64,000 nt of DNA from Deltaproteobacteria bacterium HGW-Deltaproteobacteria-12 (GCA_002840565.1 PHBK01000012.1:1-64000), one strand, 5' to 3'; positions 16,351-25,623 are shown, numbered from the stretch's first letter. A program made the numbers and translations. The notes: generated from the sequence alone by a model not told the origin.

Positions 16351-18496
16351 ATGTAAGGGATGTAAGATAGATTCTCAGGTTATCCTGTTTTTTCAAAGCC
16401 AGTTTTTTACGCAACCGGTATCTGTTAATATTGACCGAGCTTTCTGTCACGTTCAAAAGCTCCGCAACCTCTTTCGATGACTTTCCTTCTTTTATCAATT
16501 CGGCAACGCGAACTTCTCTATTTGTCAGGCTCAGATATTTCACAGACAATCTATGACTGAAGGGAGACAGGATGTTCCGAAGATTCGACTCCAGAATATT
16601 AACGTACGTCTTAAAACGATCATCCATTTTCGTGCGCTTCAATTCCTCAATGTAAGGTATAACGAGCTCATTGATATTGAGAACCAGCGTTTCCTCGAGC
16701 TCTTTTCGGTCATCTCCCCTTCGTTTCAGAAGAACGGTAAGCGCAGTATTGAGTTCTTCCAGCTCATTGGATTTTATCTCCAATTCCCGCTCTCTTCTCA
16801 CCAGGGCCTCCTCCGCCAGTCTGCGCTCCGTGATGTCACGCATGACTTCGATGGCCCCGATGATATTTCCCTTATTGTCGTAAAGAGGACTCGCTTTACC
16901 CCAGATATAAGCTTTTATGCCCGGCACCCAGGTCTCGATGACTAATTCGTTCTTCTGCCTGTCAAAGTCCGGATATTCCTTTTCCATCTCCTCATTCGGT
17001 TTCAATACAAGATCTACGATGACAGGCCGTCGATCTCCATAAAACGGCAAGGAATGTTCATGATTACCCTTGCCCACCATATCCTTTGCATTGACCCCGG
17101 ACATCTTTTCCATCGCCCGGTTCCAGGCAATAATCTCGCCCTCGCAGTTGATCACCAGGGTTGCATCGGGAAGAAAATCGATGATATCGGCCAGACGCCT
17201 CTCCGATTCACGGAGGGCGTCTTCCGCCAGCCGGCGTTTCGTGATGTCGCGAATGACTTCGATGGCGCCGACTAGATTCCCTTTATCGTCGTAAAGGGGA
17301 CTCGCTTTAGCCCATGCATAGATACTTAAGCCCGGCGCCCATATCTCAACGACCAGCTCATTCTTCTGTCTGTCAAAGGAAGAATATGTCTTTTCCACCT
17401 CTGCATCGGGTTTCAGCACGAGATCAATGATGAAGGGACGTCGTTCTCCATAAAACGGCAGGGCATATTCATAATTACCCTTACCCACCATGTCTTTTGA
17501 ACTTACCCCGGTCATATTCTCCATTGCCCGGTTCCACGCAATAATCTCGCCCTCGCAGTTAACCACCAGAGTTGCATCGGGAAGAAATTCGATGATGTCG
17601 GTCAAACGTCTCTCCGATTCGCGCAGGGCGTCCTCCGCCAGCTTGCGTGCCGTAATGTCGCGCAGGACCGCGACAGCCCCGACAATATGCCCCTTATTAT
17701 CGTAAAGAGGACTCGCTTTACCCCAAATATAAGCTTTTATGCCCGGCACCCATGACTCGACGACCAATTCGTTCTTCTGCCTTTCAAAGAACAAATATGA
17801 CTTTTCCACATCCTTGTCGGGTTTAAGTACGAGATCTATGATCAGGGGACGTCGTTTCCCATACAACGGCAGGGCATATTCATAATTACCCTTGCCCACC
17901 ATATCCGTTGCATTGACTCCGGACATCTTTTCCATCGCCCGGTTCCAGGCAATAACCTCGCCCTCGCAGTTGATCACCAGAGTTGCATCGGGAAGAAATT
18001 CGATGATGTCGGATAGACGCCTCTCCGATTCGCGGCGGGCATCCTCTGCAAGATTGCGCTCCGTAATGTCCAGTGAGTTGCCCAGAATTGCCAGCTTCCC
18101 ATCATACGAGATCGGAGTCACCGTTTCCAGAATCCAGCGTATCTGTCCTTCCCTGGTCACGATCCGAAATTCATAGGGCGCTGTTCTTTCCCCACGGAGC
18201 ATGGCGCGAGCATTTGCTTTGACAAGGCCTCTGTCTTCCGGATGAATCAGACTGTCTGCTTTTTCCCCGAGCAGATCTTTGATGGTATATCCGGCAAAAG
18301 AGAAGGTATTCCAGCTTCCAAACTTAAAGTGGCCATCTTGCGATACATAGGCCCCGGCAAAAGATTTTTCCGCCATGATGTTCAGCAATTCTTCGCGCTG
18401 CTGTAACTTTTTCATCTTCTGGTCAAGATCAGTGATCGTTTTTTCCAGGCGGGCTATCTTTCGTTTAAGTTTCTTATTTTCGGATTCTTCAGACAT
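16349..18496 (-). CDS. multi-PAS sensor with C-terminal LuxR-type DNA-binding domain
   Basis: A 715-residue soluble one-component regulator. A short coiled coil (residues 1-40) precedes four PAS domains. The first (about 45-165) has a PAC-type ending; the next three are near-identical 137-residue units starting SERRL(S/T/A)DIIEFLPDAT or similar. After a second helical stretch (about 570-640) comes a GerE/LuxR helix-turn-helix (LTNREVRVAELIKEGKSSKE, about 650-710). No kinase domain or membrane segment is present, so ligand binding would act directly on DNA binding. GGAG precedes the ATG. The gene ends inside a repeat block. Its target genes are not evident; the adjacent acyl-CoA dehydrogenase is a candidate. 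Confidence 0.85.
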   Translation of the reverse strand: MSEESENKKLKRKIARLEKTITDLDQKMKKLQQREELLNIMAEKSFAGAYVSQDGHFKFGSWNTFSFAGYTIKDLLGEKADSLIHPEDRGLVKANARAMLRGERTAPYEFRIVTREGQIRWILETVTPISYDGKLAILGNSLDITERNLAEDARRESERRLSDIIEFLPDATLVINCEGEVIAWNRAMEKMSGVNATDMVGKGNYEYALPLYGKRRPLIIDLVLKPDKDVEKSYLFFERQKNELVVESWVPGIKAYIWGKASPLYDNKGHIVGAVAVLRDITARKLAEDALRESERRLTDIIEFLPDATLVVNCEGEIIAWNRAMENMTGVSSKDMVGKGNYEYALPFYGERRPFIIDLVLKPDAEVEKTYSSFDRQKNELVVEIWAPGLSIYAWAKASPLYDDKGNLVGAIEVIRDITKRRLAEDALRESERRLADIIDFLPDATLVINCEGEIIAWNRAMEKMSGVNAKDMVGKGNHEHSLPFYGDRRPVIVDLVLKPNEEMEKEYPDFDRQKNELVIETWVPGIKAYIWGKASPLYDNKGNIIGAIEVMRDITERRLAEEALVRRERELEIKSNELEELNTALTVLLKRRGDDRKELEETLVLNINELVIPYIEELKRTKMDDRFKTYVNILESNLRNILSPFSHRLSVKYLSLTNREVRVAELIKEGKSSKEVAELLNVTESSVNINRYRLRKKLALKKQDNLRIYLTSLT
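16806..18038 (-). repeat. three tandem 411-base coding repeats (PAS units)
   Basis: The same segments recur at 411-base steps, for example GGGAAGAAATTCGATGATGTC near 17991 and 17580 and a close variant near 17169. Each unit codes for one PAS domain plus linker (137 residues). Confidence 0.8.
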
Positions 18497-18640
18497 ATGG
18501 ATCTCCAGTCACAAAAAAGTACGTATTTCACTTTGCTGCTTGAATGGGATCTCGTTAGAAAGGGACTACCACTTATTATGCAATAATTTGCTTTTTCCGG
18601 GTGCGATTATAGGGAAATTGTAATTTTATGTCAATGAAAA

Positions 18641-19309
18641 CTAATCGGTTTTCTTTCCTCTTAAAGGTTCAATGATTTCAAAAAGAATGAGAGTGACCAG
18701 AGTTATCAAAAGCAGGAGAAGCAGCGTGTGGATGAATTCCTTATGTACAAGAAACATGATGATAAAAATTTCCAGCATCAGAATGGCTGTTTCGATTACT
18801 TTCCGGCGAACGATGTTATCGATAACGAAAGCAAAAATAATCACCTCAACCCAGCCTTCCATTAAAACGCCGTTTATTATTTCCCAGCTCATAGTGCCTG
18901 CCGGCAGGAAAGATCTCATCAGCAAAGAAAAACCCAATGTAAAAATTGATTCCGGAATATATGCTAGGCTGACAGCCAGATAGGTGGACATTTTACCTCT
19001 CAGCAGCCCGCAAAAAAGACCGGTCATGGCTTTGCCGAAAATTATGGCCAGACCGAAAAAAGGGCCGTAAATTCCCCAGACGGCATAATGGAAATAGGGC
19101 TGCAGCGAAGAAATAGCCCCGGCCAGAAACCCATATCCGGGCCCCAGGGCTATGGCAATCATAAATGTTGCGAGGTGGGAAAAATCAAAAGTGACCTGCG
19201 GATGCAGGGGTGTGAGCCTGCTCGAAAGATATGCCAGCAAGTTGCCCAGAATACCGGCCAGAATTGTTATCAGCAGCTTTTTTTGGCGTTCAGTTAATCT
19301 AATCGGCAT
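18641..19309 (-). CDS. ECF-transporter S-component-like membrane protein
   Basis: A 222-residue very hydrophobic protein with about six to seven membrane segments. The stretch HPQVTFDFSHLATFM followed by ALGPGYGFLAG and SLQPYF resembles substrate-capture (S) subunits of energy-coupling-factor vitamin transporters. No EcfA or EcfT gene is in the window, so it would share a module encoded elsewhere. The last two membrane segments are an addition to the usual S-component plan. It starts 21 bases after the stop codon of the DUF4239 gene, in a likely operon with it and the PilB-type ATPase. The substrate is unknown. Confidence 0.55.
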   Translation of the reverse strand: MPIRLTERQKKLLITILAGILGNLLAYLSSRLTPLHPQVTFDFSHLATFMIAIALGPGYGFLAGAISSLQPYFHYAVWGIYGPFFGLAIIFGKAMTGLFCGLLRGKMSTYLAVSLAYIPESIFTLGFSLLMRSFLPAGTMSWEIINGVLMEGWVEVIIFAFVIDNIVRRKVIETAILMLEIFIIMFLVHKEFIHTLLLLLLITLVTLILFEIIEPLRGKKTD

Positions 19310-19330
19310 GCAAAATCCCCTGGGGTTGAG

Positions 19331-20128
19331 CTATGAATGCAGTAAGGATGTCAGGACCGTTCTGAAGACTTCCGGTTTAACGCTGATTTCACCGGTAAAA
19401 GGGCAATCCAGGGCGATAATCGTGAAGAGCGTGAGGGCGATCATGGCCGCCAGCATGGAAGTCATGATTATCTGGGGGACAAAGTTTTCCGAGCCAAAAA
19501 ATAGTGTAAAAGAAATGGTCAGCAAACCGCCGATAATCAAAACAAAATAGAGCAGGGGATGAATTGTTGAGGTGGCCTGGGAAATCCTTATTCTCCTCAT
19601 TTCACAGGCATCATTGAGTTTTTTTATGACTTCGGTAAAAAATATTTTCTGCGTTTCATTGCCGGGTTGATAGCCGCTGAGCAGTCTCCAGATGTTCTCC
19701 TGTGCCGCCTGCGTTTTGGGGCTTCTTTCACCTTTCATCATCAGAGGCCATTCATCGGCAATGATGGAATTAACATAATCGGCCAGACTATTTTTCAGCT
19801 CGCTGCGCAGTGCACCCGGCAAGGGGGCAGAATCACGATAAACGGAGGCAAGATAATTGGCTTCTCTGGTGGTATTCTTTTGCGCTTCGTCAAAATCCTG
19901 CCAATTGATCACCACCAGAAAGGCAATCAATACGGCATAAATAACGCCGAGAGTGGCAAAAATGAAACCCGCAACATCGTTATGCAGCTTTAATTTCTGC
20001 GGACGGTGAAATTTCCGGATAAGCATTAAACCGGCTATGGAGAAAAGCACATAAGAGGCAACAATTAGAATACCGAGAAGAACCGTCGGGATTTTCAAAA
20101 GTATGTACATGATGAAAGGCATTACCAA
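19331..20128 (-). CDS. DUF4239 (bestrophin-like) membrane protein
   Basis: A 265-residue protein with two membrane segments near the N-terminus (about 5-33 and 52-73), a soluble helical middle (about 80-185) and two further segments (about 190-240). The pattern LHNDVAGFIFATLGVIYAVL followed by a Trp-containing helix is characteristic of the DUF4239 family, which has been likened to bestrophin channels. The biochemical role is unproven. It is the middle gene of a three-gene minus-strand unit (20170-21801, this gene, 18641-19309). Confidence 0.75.
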   Translation of the reverse strand: MVMPFIMYILLKIPTVLLGILIVASYVLFSIAGLMLIRKFHRPQKLKLHNDVAGFIFATLGVIYAVLIAFLVVINWQDFDEAQKNTTREANYLASVYRDSAPLPGALRSELKNSLADYVNSIIADEWPLMMKGERSPKTQAAQENIWRLLSGYQPGNETQKIFFTEVIKKLNDACEMRRIRISQATSTIHPLLYFVLIIGGLLTISFTLFFGSENFVPQIIMTSMLAAMIALTLFTIIALDCPFTGEISVKPEVFRTVLTSLLHS

Positions 20129-20169
20129 CTCCTTTTGCAGCTGAAATAGGTGCGGATCAAGATCACGGT

Positions 20170-21801
20170 TTATCGAATGCAGACGCTTAAAACTTCCATC
20201 AGATCGGTTTCTCCGGCGATAACTTTAAGAACGCCGCATTGCAGCAATGTCTCCATCCCTTCATTCATGGCAATTTTACGCAGAGCGGCGATGGATTTGC
20301 GGCTGGTAATCATGTGCTTGATGCTGTCGGAGGCGATCAGCAATTCAAATATTCCCATTCTGCCCCGATATCCCATGTGGTTGCAGTCTGCACAGCCTTT
20401 TGCCCGATAAAGCTTAAAATCGCCAGTATAGGCGATATTAAGCGCGGCGAACGCTTTCTCGCCGTAATGATGGGCGAGTTCGGCGTATTCCTGTGGTGAC
20501 GGATGATAAGCTTCTTTGCATTTGCCGCACAGGCGGCGCACGAGTCTCTGGGCTAGGACGCAAAGCAGGGAATCAGCGAAAGCAAAGGGATCGATACCCA
20601 TATCCAGCAGGCGCACAATGGTTTCCGGAGCATTATTAGTGTGGAGAGTGCTTATCACGAGATGGCCTGTTGTTGACGCTTCGATGCCCATTTTCGCCGT
20701 TTCGTAATCCCGCATTTCCCCAACCATTATTACGTCGGGGTCGGCGCGCAGAAGAGATCTCATCGCCGCCGCGAAATCCAGCCCGATTTTATGATGTATT
20801 TGCAGCTGCCGGATTCCCTGCTGTGTAATTTCTACAGGATCTTCCGCCGTCCAGATTTTAACGTTGGGTTTGTTGATTAGCGCAATGGCCGCATGGGCGG
20901 TTGTTGTTTTTCCCGAACCGGTAGGACCGACCAGAAGAATCAGGCCATAGGGTTTTGTGAGTTGAGCCTGGAAAAGGTTGCGCGTGTTTTGAGGCATACG
21001 GAGTTCGTCAATGGTCATTGTTTCCCCTCGAGTGAGAAGGCGCAAGACAACATCCTCCACGTAACCGTGTGTCGGTAATGTGGCCACCCGTAATTCTATC
21101 TCCGCCGCACCGGGCACTTTGTATTTGATTTTTCCATCCTGCGGGAGACGCTTTTCCGTGATGTCCAGATTGGCCATGATTTTGATCCGCGAAACTATTG
21201 CCGCCCTGTATTCATAGGGATATGTTTTATAGGGAATGCATTCGCCGTCAATCCGGAAGCGGATATTGACGAGTTTGTCTTTCGTATCAGGTTCCAGGTG
21301 GATATCGGAAGCACACTTGTCATACGCTTCGTTGATGGCGTCATTGACCAGTTTAACAATGCTGACATCCGCCTCTGAAAAACCATTCAACCCGTCTCTT
21401 TTAACTTCCATATTGGCGCCGGCCGGAGCTATCTCTTCTTCCGGATCGCCGACATCATAAAAATATTCAATAAATTTTAATATATCCTGGTTGGAGGCGC
21501 GAATATATTCAACTGCTTTGGTCTTCAGAATGTTTTCGATCATATCGCGCTTGAGAATATTTTCGGGATTATCGACAATTACGACAATCTTTTCTGCACT
21601 GAGTTTCAGCGGAACCCAAAGTTCGCGCCGGAGGTATTCATAGCGCAGATTCTTCAGAAGATCTTCGGGGATCGGATAGTCCCTGTTGAAAGCTATGGAA
21701 TTGACCGCGGTTGGAGCTGCTGCTTTTACCTCGGTTCCATTTTGGGGATGAATATTTTTCGGACTGATTTTTTCGGCAGGGTGTGCGCTTTTATTGCTCA
21801 T
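20170..21801 (-). CDS. PilB/GspE-type secretion ATPase, orphan
   Basis: A 543-residue hexameric ATPase of the type II secretion / type IV pilus assembly family. A GspE N-terminal domain (about 45-125) is followed by the ATPase core with Walker A GPTGSGKTTT (292-301), the Asp box TAEDPVEI, Walker B ADPDVIMVGEMRD, and the His box HTNNAPETIVRLLDMG. The C-terminal four-Cys zinc motif (CGKC and CADC) marks the extension-ATPase branch. The N-terminus is a little short, lacking a second GspE N domain. No pilin, PilC/GspF or secretin gene is nearby, so it works with components encoded elsewhere or has been co-opted by the downstream membrane proteins. Confidence 0.9.
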   Translation of the reverse strand: MSNKSAHPAEKISPKNIHPQNGTEVKAAAPTAVNSIAFNRDYPIPEDLLKNLRYEYLRRELWVPLKLSAEKIVVIVDNPENILKRDMIENILKTKAVEYIRASNQDILKFIEYFYDVGDPEEEIAPAGANMEVKRDGLNGFSEADVSIVKLVNDAINEAYDKCASDIHLEPDTKDKLVNIRFRIDGECIPYKTYPYEYRAAIVSRIKIMANLDITEKRLPQDGKIKYKVPGAAEIELRVATLPTHGYVEDVVLRLLTRGETMTIDELRMPQNTRNLFQAQLTKPYGLILLVGPTGSGKTTTAHAAIALINKPNVKIWTAEDPVEITQQGIRQLQIHHKIGLDFAAAMRSLLRADPDVIMVGEMRDYETAKMGIEASTTGHLVISTLHTNNAPETIVRLLDMGIDPFAFADSLLCVLAQRLVRRLCGKCKEAYHPSPQEYAELAHHYGEKAFAALNIAYTGDFKLYRAKGCADCNHMGYRGRMGIFELLIASDSIKHMITSRKSIAALRKIAMNEGMETLLQCGVLKVIAGETDLMEVLSVCIR

Positions 21802-21969
21802 GGCAGAAATTCCAATAAATTATCGATGGTTTTTGGATTTGGAGTATAAGAGAATAGACCGTGAAGGTCAATCCGAAAAAATTAATCTTAAGACTTTTTA
21901 TGAGTTCATCAGAATTGTCTTTATTCATTTTTGCATGCTTGTCGAAGAGGTCTTTCTTCTGTTATCCAC

Positions 21970-21998
21970 TTGACAAGCGTAACCAGTTAGGTTACAGT
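21970..21998 (+). promoter_or_regulatory. higBA promoter with overlapping operator palindrome
   Basis: TTGACA (21970-21975) and TACAGT (21993-21998) are 17 bases apart. Between and over the -10 lies the perfect palindrome GTAACC-agtta-GGTTAC (21979-21995), a natural site for the HigA antitoxin. Transcription would start at about 22005, one base before the toxin ATG. Confidence 0.7.
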
Positions 21999-22005
21999 AG
22001 AGTAT

Positions 22006-22284
22006 ATGATAAAATCTTTTATCCATAAAGGCTTGGAAGATTTATTCTACGATGGAACCCATAAAGGCATCCAAGCCAAGCATGCTTCCAAATTATTGGC
22101 AATGCTGGATAGGCTTAACGCGGCAAATGAAATAAAGGATATGAACTACCCCGGCTCCGGTCTTCATCCACTACTTCCCAAAGCAAAGGGGCGTTGGGCG
22201 ATAAAGGTCTCCGGTAATTGGCGATTGACGTTTGAATTTAAGGATGGGGACGCACTAAACGTGGATATTGAGGACTATCATTGA
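22006..22284 (+). CDS. higB: HigB toxin (RelE-family mRNA interferase)
   Basis: A 92-residue protein of the HigB/RelE fold, which cleaves mRNA at the ribosome. The opening MIKSFIHKGLEDLF, the HASKLLAMLDRLNAA helix and the WRLTFEF strand are typical. The antitoxin gene follows immediately, the reversed gene order typical of hig loci. No ribosome site precedes the ATG, and the predicted transcript starts about one base upstream, so translation is probably leaderless. This may keep toxin synthesis low. The length matches the family. Confidence 0.9.
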   Translation: MIKSFIHKGLEDLFYDGTHKGIQAKHASKLLAMLDRLNAANEIKDMNYPGSGLHPLLPKAKGRWAIKVSGNWRLTFEFKDGDALNVDIEDYH

Positions 22285-22295
22285 AAGGATTAGTT

Positions 22296-22607
22296 ATGAG
22301 AACACAAAAAAGACCGCCAACTCATCCGGGATCAATTCTTAAGCTTCATTACTTGGAGCCGTCAGGAATTAGCGTAACAGATCTGGCGAAGGAGTTGAGA
22401 TTGTCAAGAAAAACAGTGTCCAAAATACTGAATGAGCGCGGCGCTGTGACGACGGATATTTCCTTACGGTTGTCCAGGGCGTTTGATACTACCCCTGAAT
22501 TATGGTTGAACCTTCAGCGAAATTACGATCTCTGGCATACGGCTAATGAAACGACTGATTGGAAGACAATAAGGCCTATACTGAAAATCGCACATGTAAG
22601 CTTGTAG
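22296..22607 (+). CDS. higA: HigA antitoxin (HTH XRE family)
   Basis: A 103-residue antitoxin with the HigA signature RPPTHPGSILKLHYL, a helix-turn-helix (about 25-65: VTDLAKELRLSRKTVSKIL) and the FDTTPELWLNLQ segment. It neutralises HigB and represses the operon through the upstream palindrome. I chose the ATG at 22296, which has AAAGGA six bases before it. A TTG at 22281 overlapping the toxin stop is possible. Spacing of 11 bases to the toxin stop supports coupling. Confidence 0.92.
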   Translation: MRTQKRPPTHPGSILKLHYLEPSGISVTDLAKELRLSRKTVSKILNERGAVTTDISLRLSRAFDTTPELWLNLQRNYDLWHTANETTDWKTIRPILKIAHVSL

Positions 22608-22712
22608 AAGATGTTTGTAGCTACTTTAAAATCCAACACACCGGCCAAGTCAAAAAAAATTTTCCATCAGAAATCATGGATGTTATTTCCTCAATAATTT
22701 ATGGTATGTAAG

Positions 22713-23330
22713 TTATTGTTTTCGTTTCAATATCCCCATTGATTCCACCATCGGCATCTCTTCAAATAATCGGGAGGCCAGAGCAATCTGATAAACATTA
22801 TATGGTGCCTGACCTCCTTTGGCCGGATCGGAAAAGATGTCATGGAAGACAAGAACGCCGCCGCTCATCAGATGCTTTGACCAAACCTGATAATCGGTGA
22901 GAACGGAATCATAGGCGTGACTGCCGTCAATAAAGACAAAGCTCAATGGTGTTTGCCAGCTGCGGCCTACTATTTCCGAGCGGCCGATGATCGGAATCAC
23001 TGTATCTTCCAGGTTGAAATCAATTATGGTTTTGCGGAAAAGTCTTAAAGTGTCGACTTTTCCCGTCTCTCTATCCAGTAAATCCGGGTCAAAATAAGCC
23101 TCGCCGGGTTGCTGTTCTTCCGAACCGCGATGATGGTCAATGGAAAACAAAACAGATCCATTTGTTTTACAGGCACTGCCGATATAGACGGCTGATTTCC
23201 CGCAATAGCTGCCGATTTCCAGACAGGGGCCTTTTTTACTGGCGGACAGCGCCATTTGATAGAGGTGATCTGCTTCGCGTTCATCTAAAAAACCTTTGAT
23301 TTCAGCAATTTTTGAATTGTTGATCTGCAA
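22713..23330 (-). CDS. class I SAM-dependent methyltransferase (Methyltransf_24-like)
   Basis: A 205-residue Rossmann-fold methyltransferase-like protein. Motif I is LEIGSYCGKSAVYIG (about 36-50), followed by the acidic strand SIDHH and the later VFIDGSHAYDSVLTD, a pattern of the CmcI/rhamnosyl-O-methyltransferase-like group in which Asp and His near the DGSHxY segment can bind a metal. The acceptor substrate is unknown. It stands alone, divergent from the nrdD operon, with a CGGAGGAGAG ribosome site before the ATG. Confidence 0.8.
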   Translation of the reverse strand: MQINNSKIAEIKGFLDEREADHLYQMALSASKKGPCLEIGSYCGKSAVYIGSACKTNGSVLFSIDHHRGSEEQQPGEAYFDPDLLDRETGKVDTLRLFRKTIIDFNLEDTVIPIIGRSEIVGRSWQTPLSFVFIDGSHAYDSVLTDYQVWSKHLMSGGVLVFHDIFSDPAKGGQAPYNVYQIALASRLFEEMPMVESMGILKRKQ

Positions 23331-23438
23331 ACTGGCTCTCCTCCGGAAAATTCTGGTTCTTAATAAACTTCATATATCCAAAAAGCAAGCCGGGATTTTA
23401 TCAATTGACCGAAATAAATATATTTATTTTCTTGATAA

Positions 23439-23485
23439 TTACTATATGTAGTGGTATTGTGCTCTTCAACCCCAATATATAGCGT
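23439..23485 (+). promoter_or_regulatory. two NrdR boxes upstream of nrdD
   Basis: TTACTATATGTAGTGG (23439-23454) and CCCCAATATATAGCGT (23470-23485) match the NrdR box pattern ACACWATATATWGTGT. Their cores are 31 bases apart, three helical turns, which is the usual spacing for NrdR pairs. Repression of nrdDG by ATP/dATP-loaded NrdR is expected. The nrdR gene is not in the window. Confidence 0.75.
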
Positions 23486-23535
23486 CAGCGGTGGGGGTGT
23501 TAATTCCTTTTTTTATCTATTTTCATGGGGGCAAG

Positions 23536-25623
23536 ATGAATACTAAAATCAAAAAGAGAGACGGCCGTTTGGTCAAATTCAACGTGGAGAAAATCACCAA
23601 TGCGATCGCCAAGGCCGGCGCCGCGACCAGTGAATTTGATCTTTCGGAAGCTCGAAAACTGACTATCAGGGTTTTAAATCTTGCCGAAAAATTATTTGAC
23701 AGCCGGGTTCTCAACGTTGAAGAAATTCAGGACATCGTGGAAGAAGTTCTTTTACAGTCTCCATATCGTAAAACTGCTAAATCGTATATTATTTACCGTG
23801 ATCAGCATGCCCGTTTGCGTGATATCACCAACAAAATGGAAGTAGATCTGGTTGATCAGTATCTGAAAAAGGCAGATTGGAAAATAAACGAAAACAGCAA
23901 CATGGATTATTCGCTCCAGGGATTGAACAATTATATTTCCTCGGAGGTCAGCAAGGTCTACTGGCTCAATGAAATTTATACTCCGGAAATCAAAAAAGCG
24001 CATAATGACGGAGATTTTCATATTCATGATTTAAGCCTGCTTTCGGTGTATTGCGTCGGTTGGGATTTATACGACCTGCTTTTGCAGGGCTTCCGCGGCG
24101 TCTCCGGCAAGGTGGAAAGCAAAGCTGCCAAACATTTGCGCAGCGCTTTAGGCCAGGTGGTGAACTTCTTTTACACCTTGCAGGGAGAAGCAGCTGGAGC
24201 GCAGGCATTTTCTAATTTTGACACACTTCTGGCTCCTTTCATACGCTATGACAAATTGAAATTTGAGGAAGTTAAGCAAGCCCTGCAGGAATTTATTTTT
24301 AATATTAACGTGCCGACTCGCGTCGGTTTCCAGACGCCCTTTACCAATGTCACATTGGATGTTACCGTTCCCAAATATTACGCGGACCAGAGCGTTATTA
24401 TCGGCGGTAAGCCGCAAAAAGAGACTTACAAAGATTTTCAGGAAGAGATGAATGTTTTTAACAAAGCTTTCCTGCAGGTTATGGCGGAAGGCGATGCGAA
24501 GGGAAGGGTATTCACATTCCCGATTCCTACCTACAACATTACTAAAGATTTCGATTGGGATGATCCCAATATGCAGGATTTGTGGGAAATGACGGCGAAG
24601 TACGGAGTTCCCTATTTCTCCAACTTCATCAATTCGGATATGAATCCGGAAGATGCCCGGAGCATGTGCTGCCGCCTGCGCATTGACAATCGCGAACTGG
24701 AAATGAGGGGAGGAGGGCTGTTTGGCTCCAATCCGCTGACCGGCTCCATCGGCGTTATCACCATGAACATGCCGCGTATCGCTTATCTTTCCAGGTCCAA
24801 GAAAGATTTTCTGCAACGGCTGGAAAAACTGATGGAAGTGGCGAAAGAGAGTCTGGAAACAAAAAGAAAGGTTCTGGAAAAATTCACGGATGGCAATCTT
24901 TATCCCTATACCAGATATTATTTGCGCAATGTGAAACAGCGATTCAACGAATACTGGAAGAATCATTTCTCCACCATCGGACTTGTCGGGATGAATGAAG
25001 CCTGCTTGAATCTTTTGGGCACCAACATCGCATCTGCTGAGGGCCAGGCCTTTACGAAGCAGGTTCTTGATTTCATGAGAAAAAAGCTGATCAGCTTTCA
25101 GAAGGAAACCGGGAATAATTATAATCTGGAATCGACGCCGGCGGAAGGAACTTCTTACCGCCTGGCGAAGATTGATAAAGAAAAATATAATGATATTATT
25201 TGCGCCGGCGACGGCAAATCAAAACACGCCGAGCCTTATTATACAAATTCCACTCAACTGCCGGTAAACTACACCGATGATGTCTTTGAGGCGCTGGATT
25301 TACAGGATGAAATTCAGGTCAAATATACCGGAGGCACGGTGTTTCATACCTTTGCGGGCGAGAGAATTGATGATCCTCAATCGGTGAAGAGGTTAGTAAA
25401 AAAAATGTGCTACAATTATCATTTGCCTTATATAACCTTCACTCCCACCTTCAGCGTCTGCCCTTCACACGGCTACATCAAAGGCGAACAGGAAAAATGC
25501 CCGAGCTGCGACGATTATTGCGAGGTTTATTCCCGGGTGGTTGGCTATTTACGGCCGGTGAAACAATGGAACAAAGGCAAGCAGGAAGAGTTTAGCTCAC
25601 GGCAGGTATTCAGTTTTCAATAA
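23536..25623 (+). CDS. nrdD: anaerobic ribonucleoside-triphosphate reductase, class III
   Basis: A 695-residue oxygen-sensitive glycyl-radical enzyme that makes deoxyribonucleotides. An ATP-cone regulatory domain (KKRDGRLVKFNVEKI onward, residues about 3-95) precedes the ten-stranded barrel. The C-terminal zinc site uses two CPSx segments (CPSHGY, CPSCDDYC). The radical Gly is about residue 670 in RVVGYLRP. I chose the ATG at 23536 over an upstream GTG at 23491 because GGGGGCAAG precedes it and the ATP cone begins there. nrdG follows 73 bases downstream. Two NrdR boxes upstream indicate control by deoxynucleotide supply. Confidence 0.96.
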   Translation: MNTKIKKRDGRLVKFNVEKITNAIAKAGAATSEFDLSEARKLTIRVLNLAEKLFDSRVLNVEEIQDIVEEVLLQSPYRKTAKSYIIYRDQHARLRDITNKMEVDLVDQYLKKADWKINENSNMDYSLQGLNNYISSEVSKVYWLNEIYTPEIKKAHNDGDFHIHDLSLLSVYCVGWDLYDLLLQGFRGVSGKVESKAAKHLRSALGQVVNFFYTLQGEAAGAQAFSNFDTLLAPFIRYDKLKFEEVKQALQEFIFNINVPTRVGFQTPFTNVTLDVTVPKYYADQSVIIGGKPQKETYKDFQEEMNVFNKAFLQVMAEGDAKGRVFTFPIPTYNITKDFDWDDPNMQDLWEMTAKYGVPYFSNFINSDMNPEDARSMCCRLRIDNRELEMRGGGLFGSNPLTGSIGVITMNMPRIAYLSRSKKDFLQRLEKLMEVAKESLETKRKVLEKFTDGNLYPYTRYYLRNVKQRFNEYWKNHFSTIGLVGMNEACLNLLGTNIASAEGQAFTKQVLDFMRKKLISFQKETGNNYNLESTPAEGTSYRLAKIDKEKYNDIICAGDGKSKHAEPYYTNSTQLPVNYTDDVFEALDLQDEIQVKYTGGTVFHTFAGERIDDPQSVKRLVKKMCYNYHLPYITFTPTFSVCPSHGYIKGEQEKCPSCDDYCEVYSRVVGYLRPVKQWNKGKQEEFSSRQVFSFQ

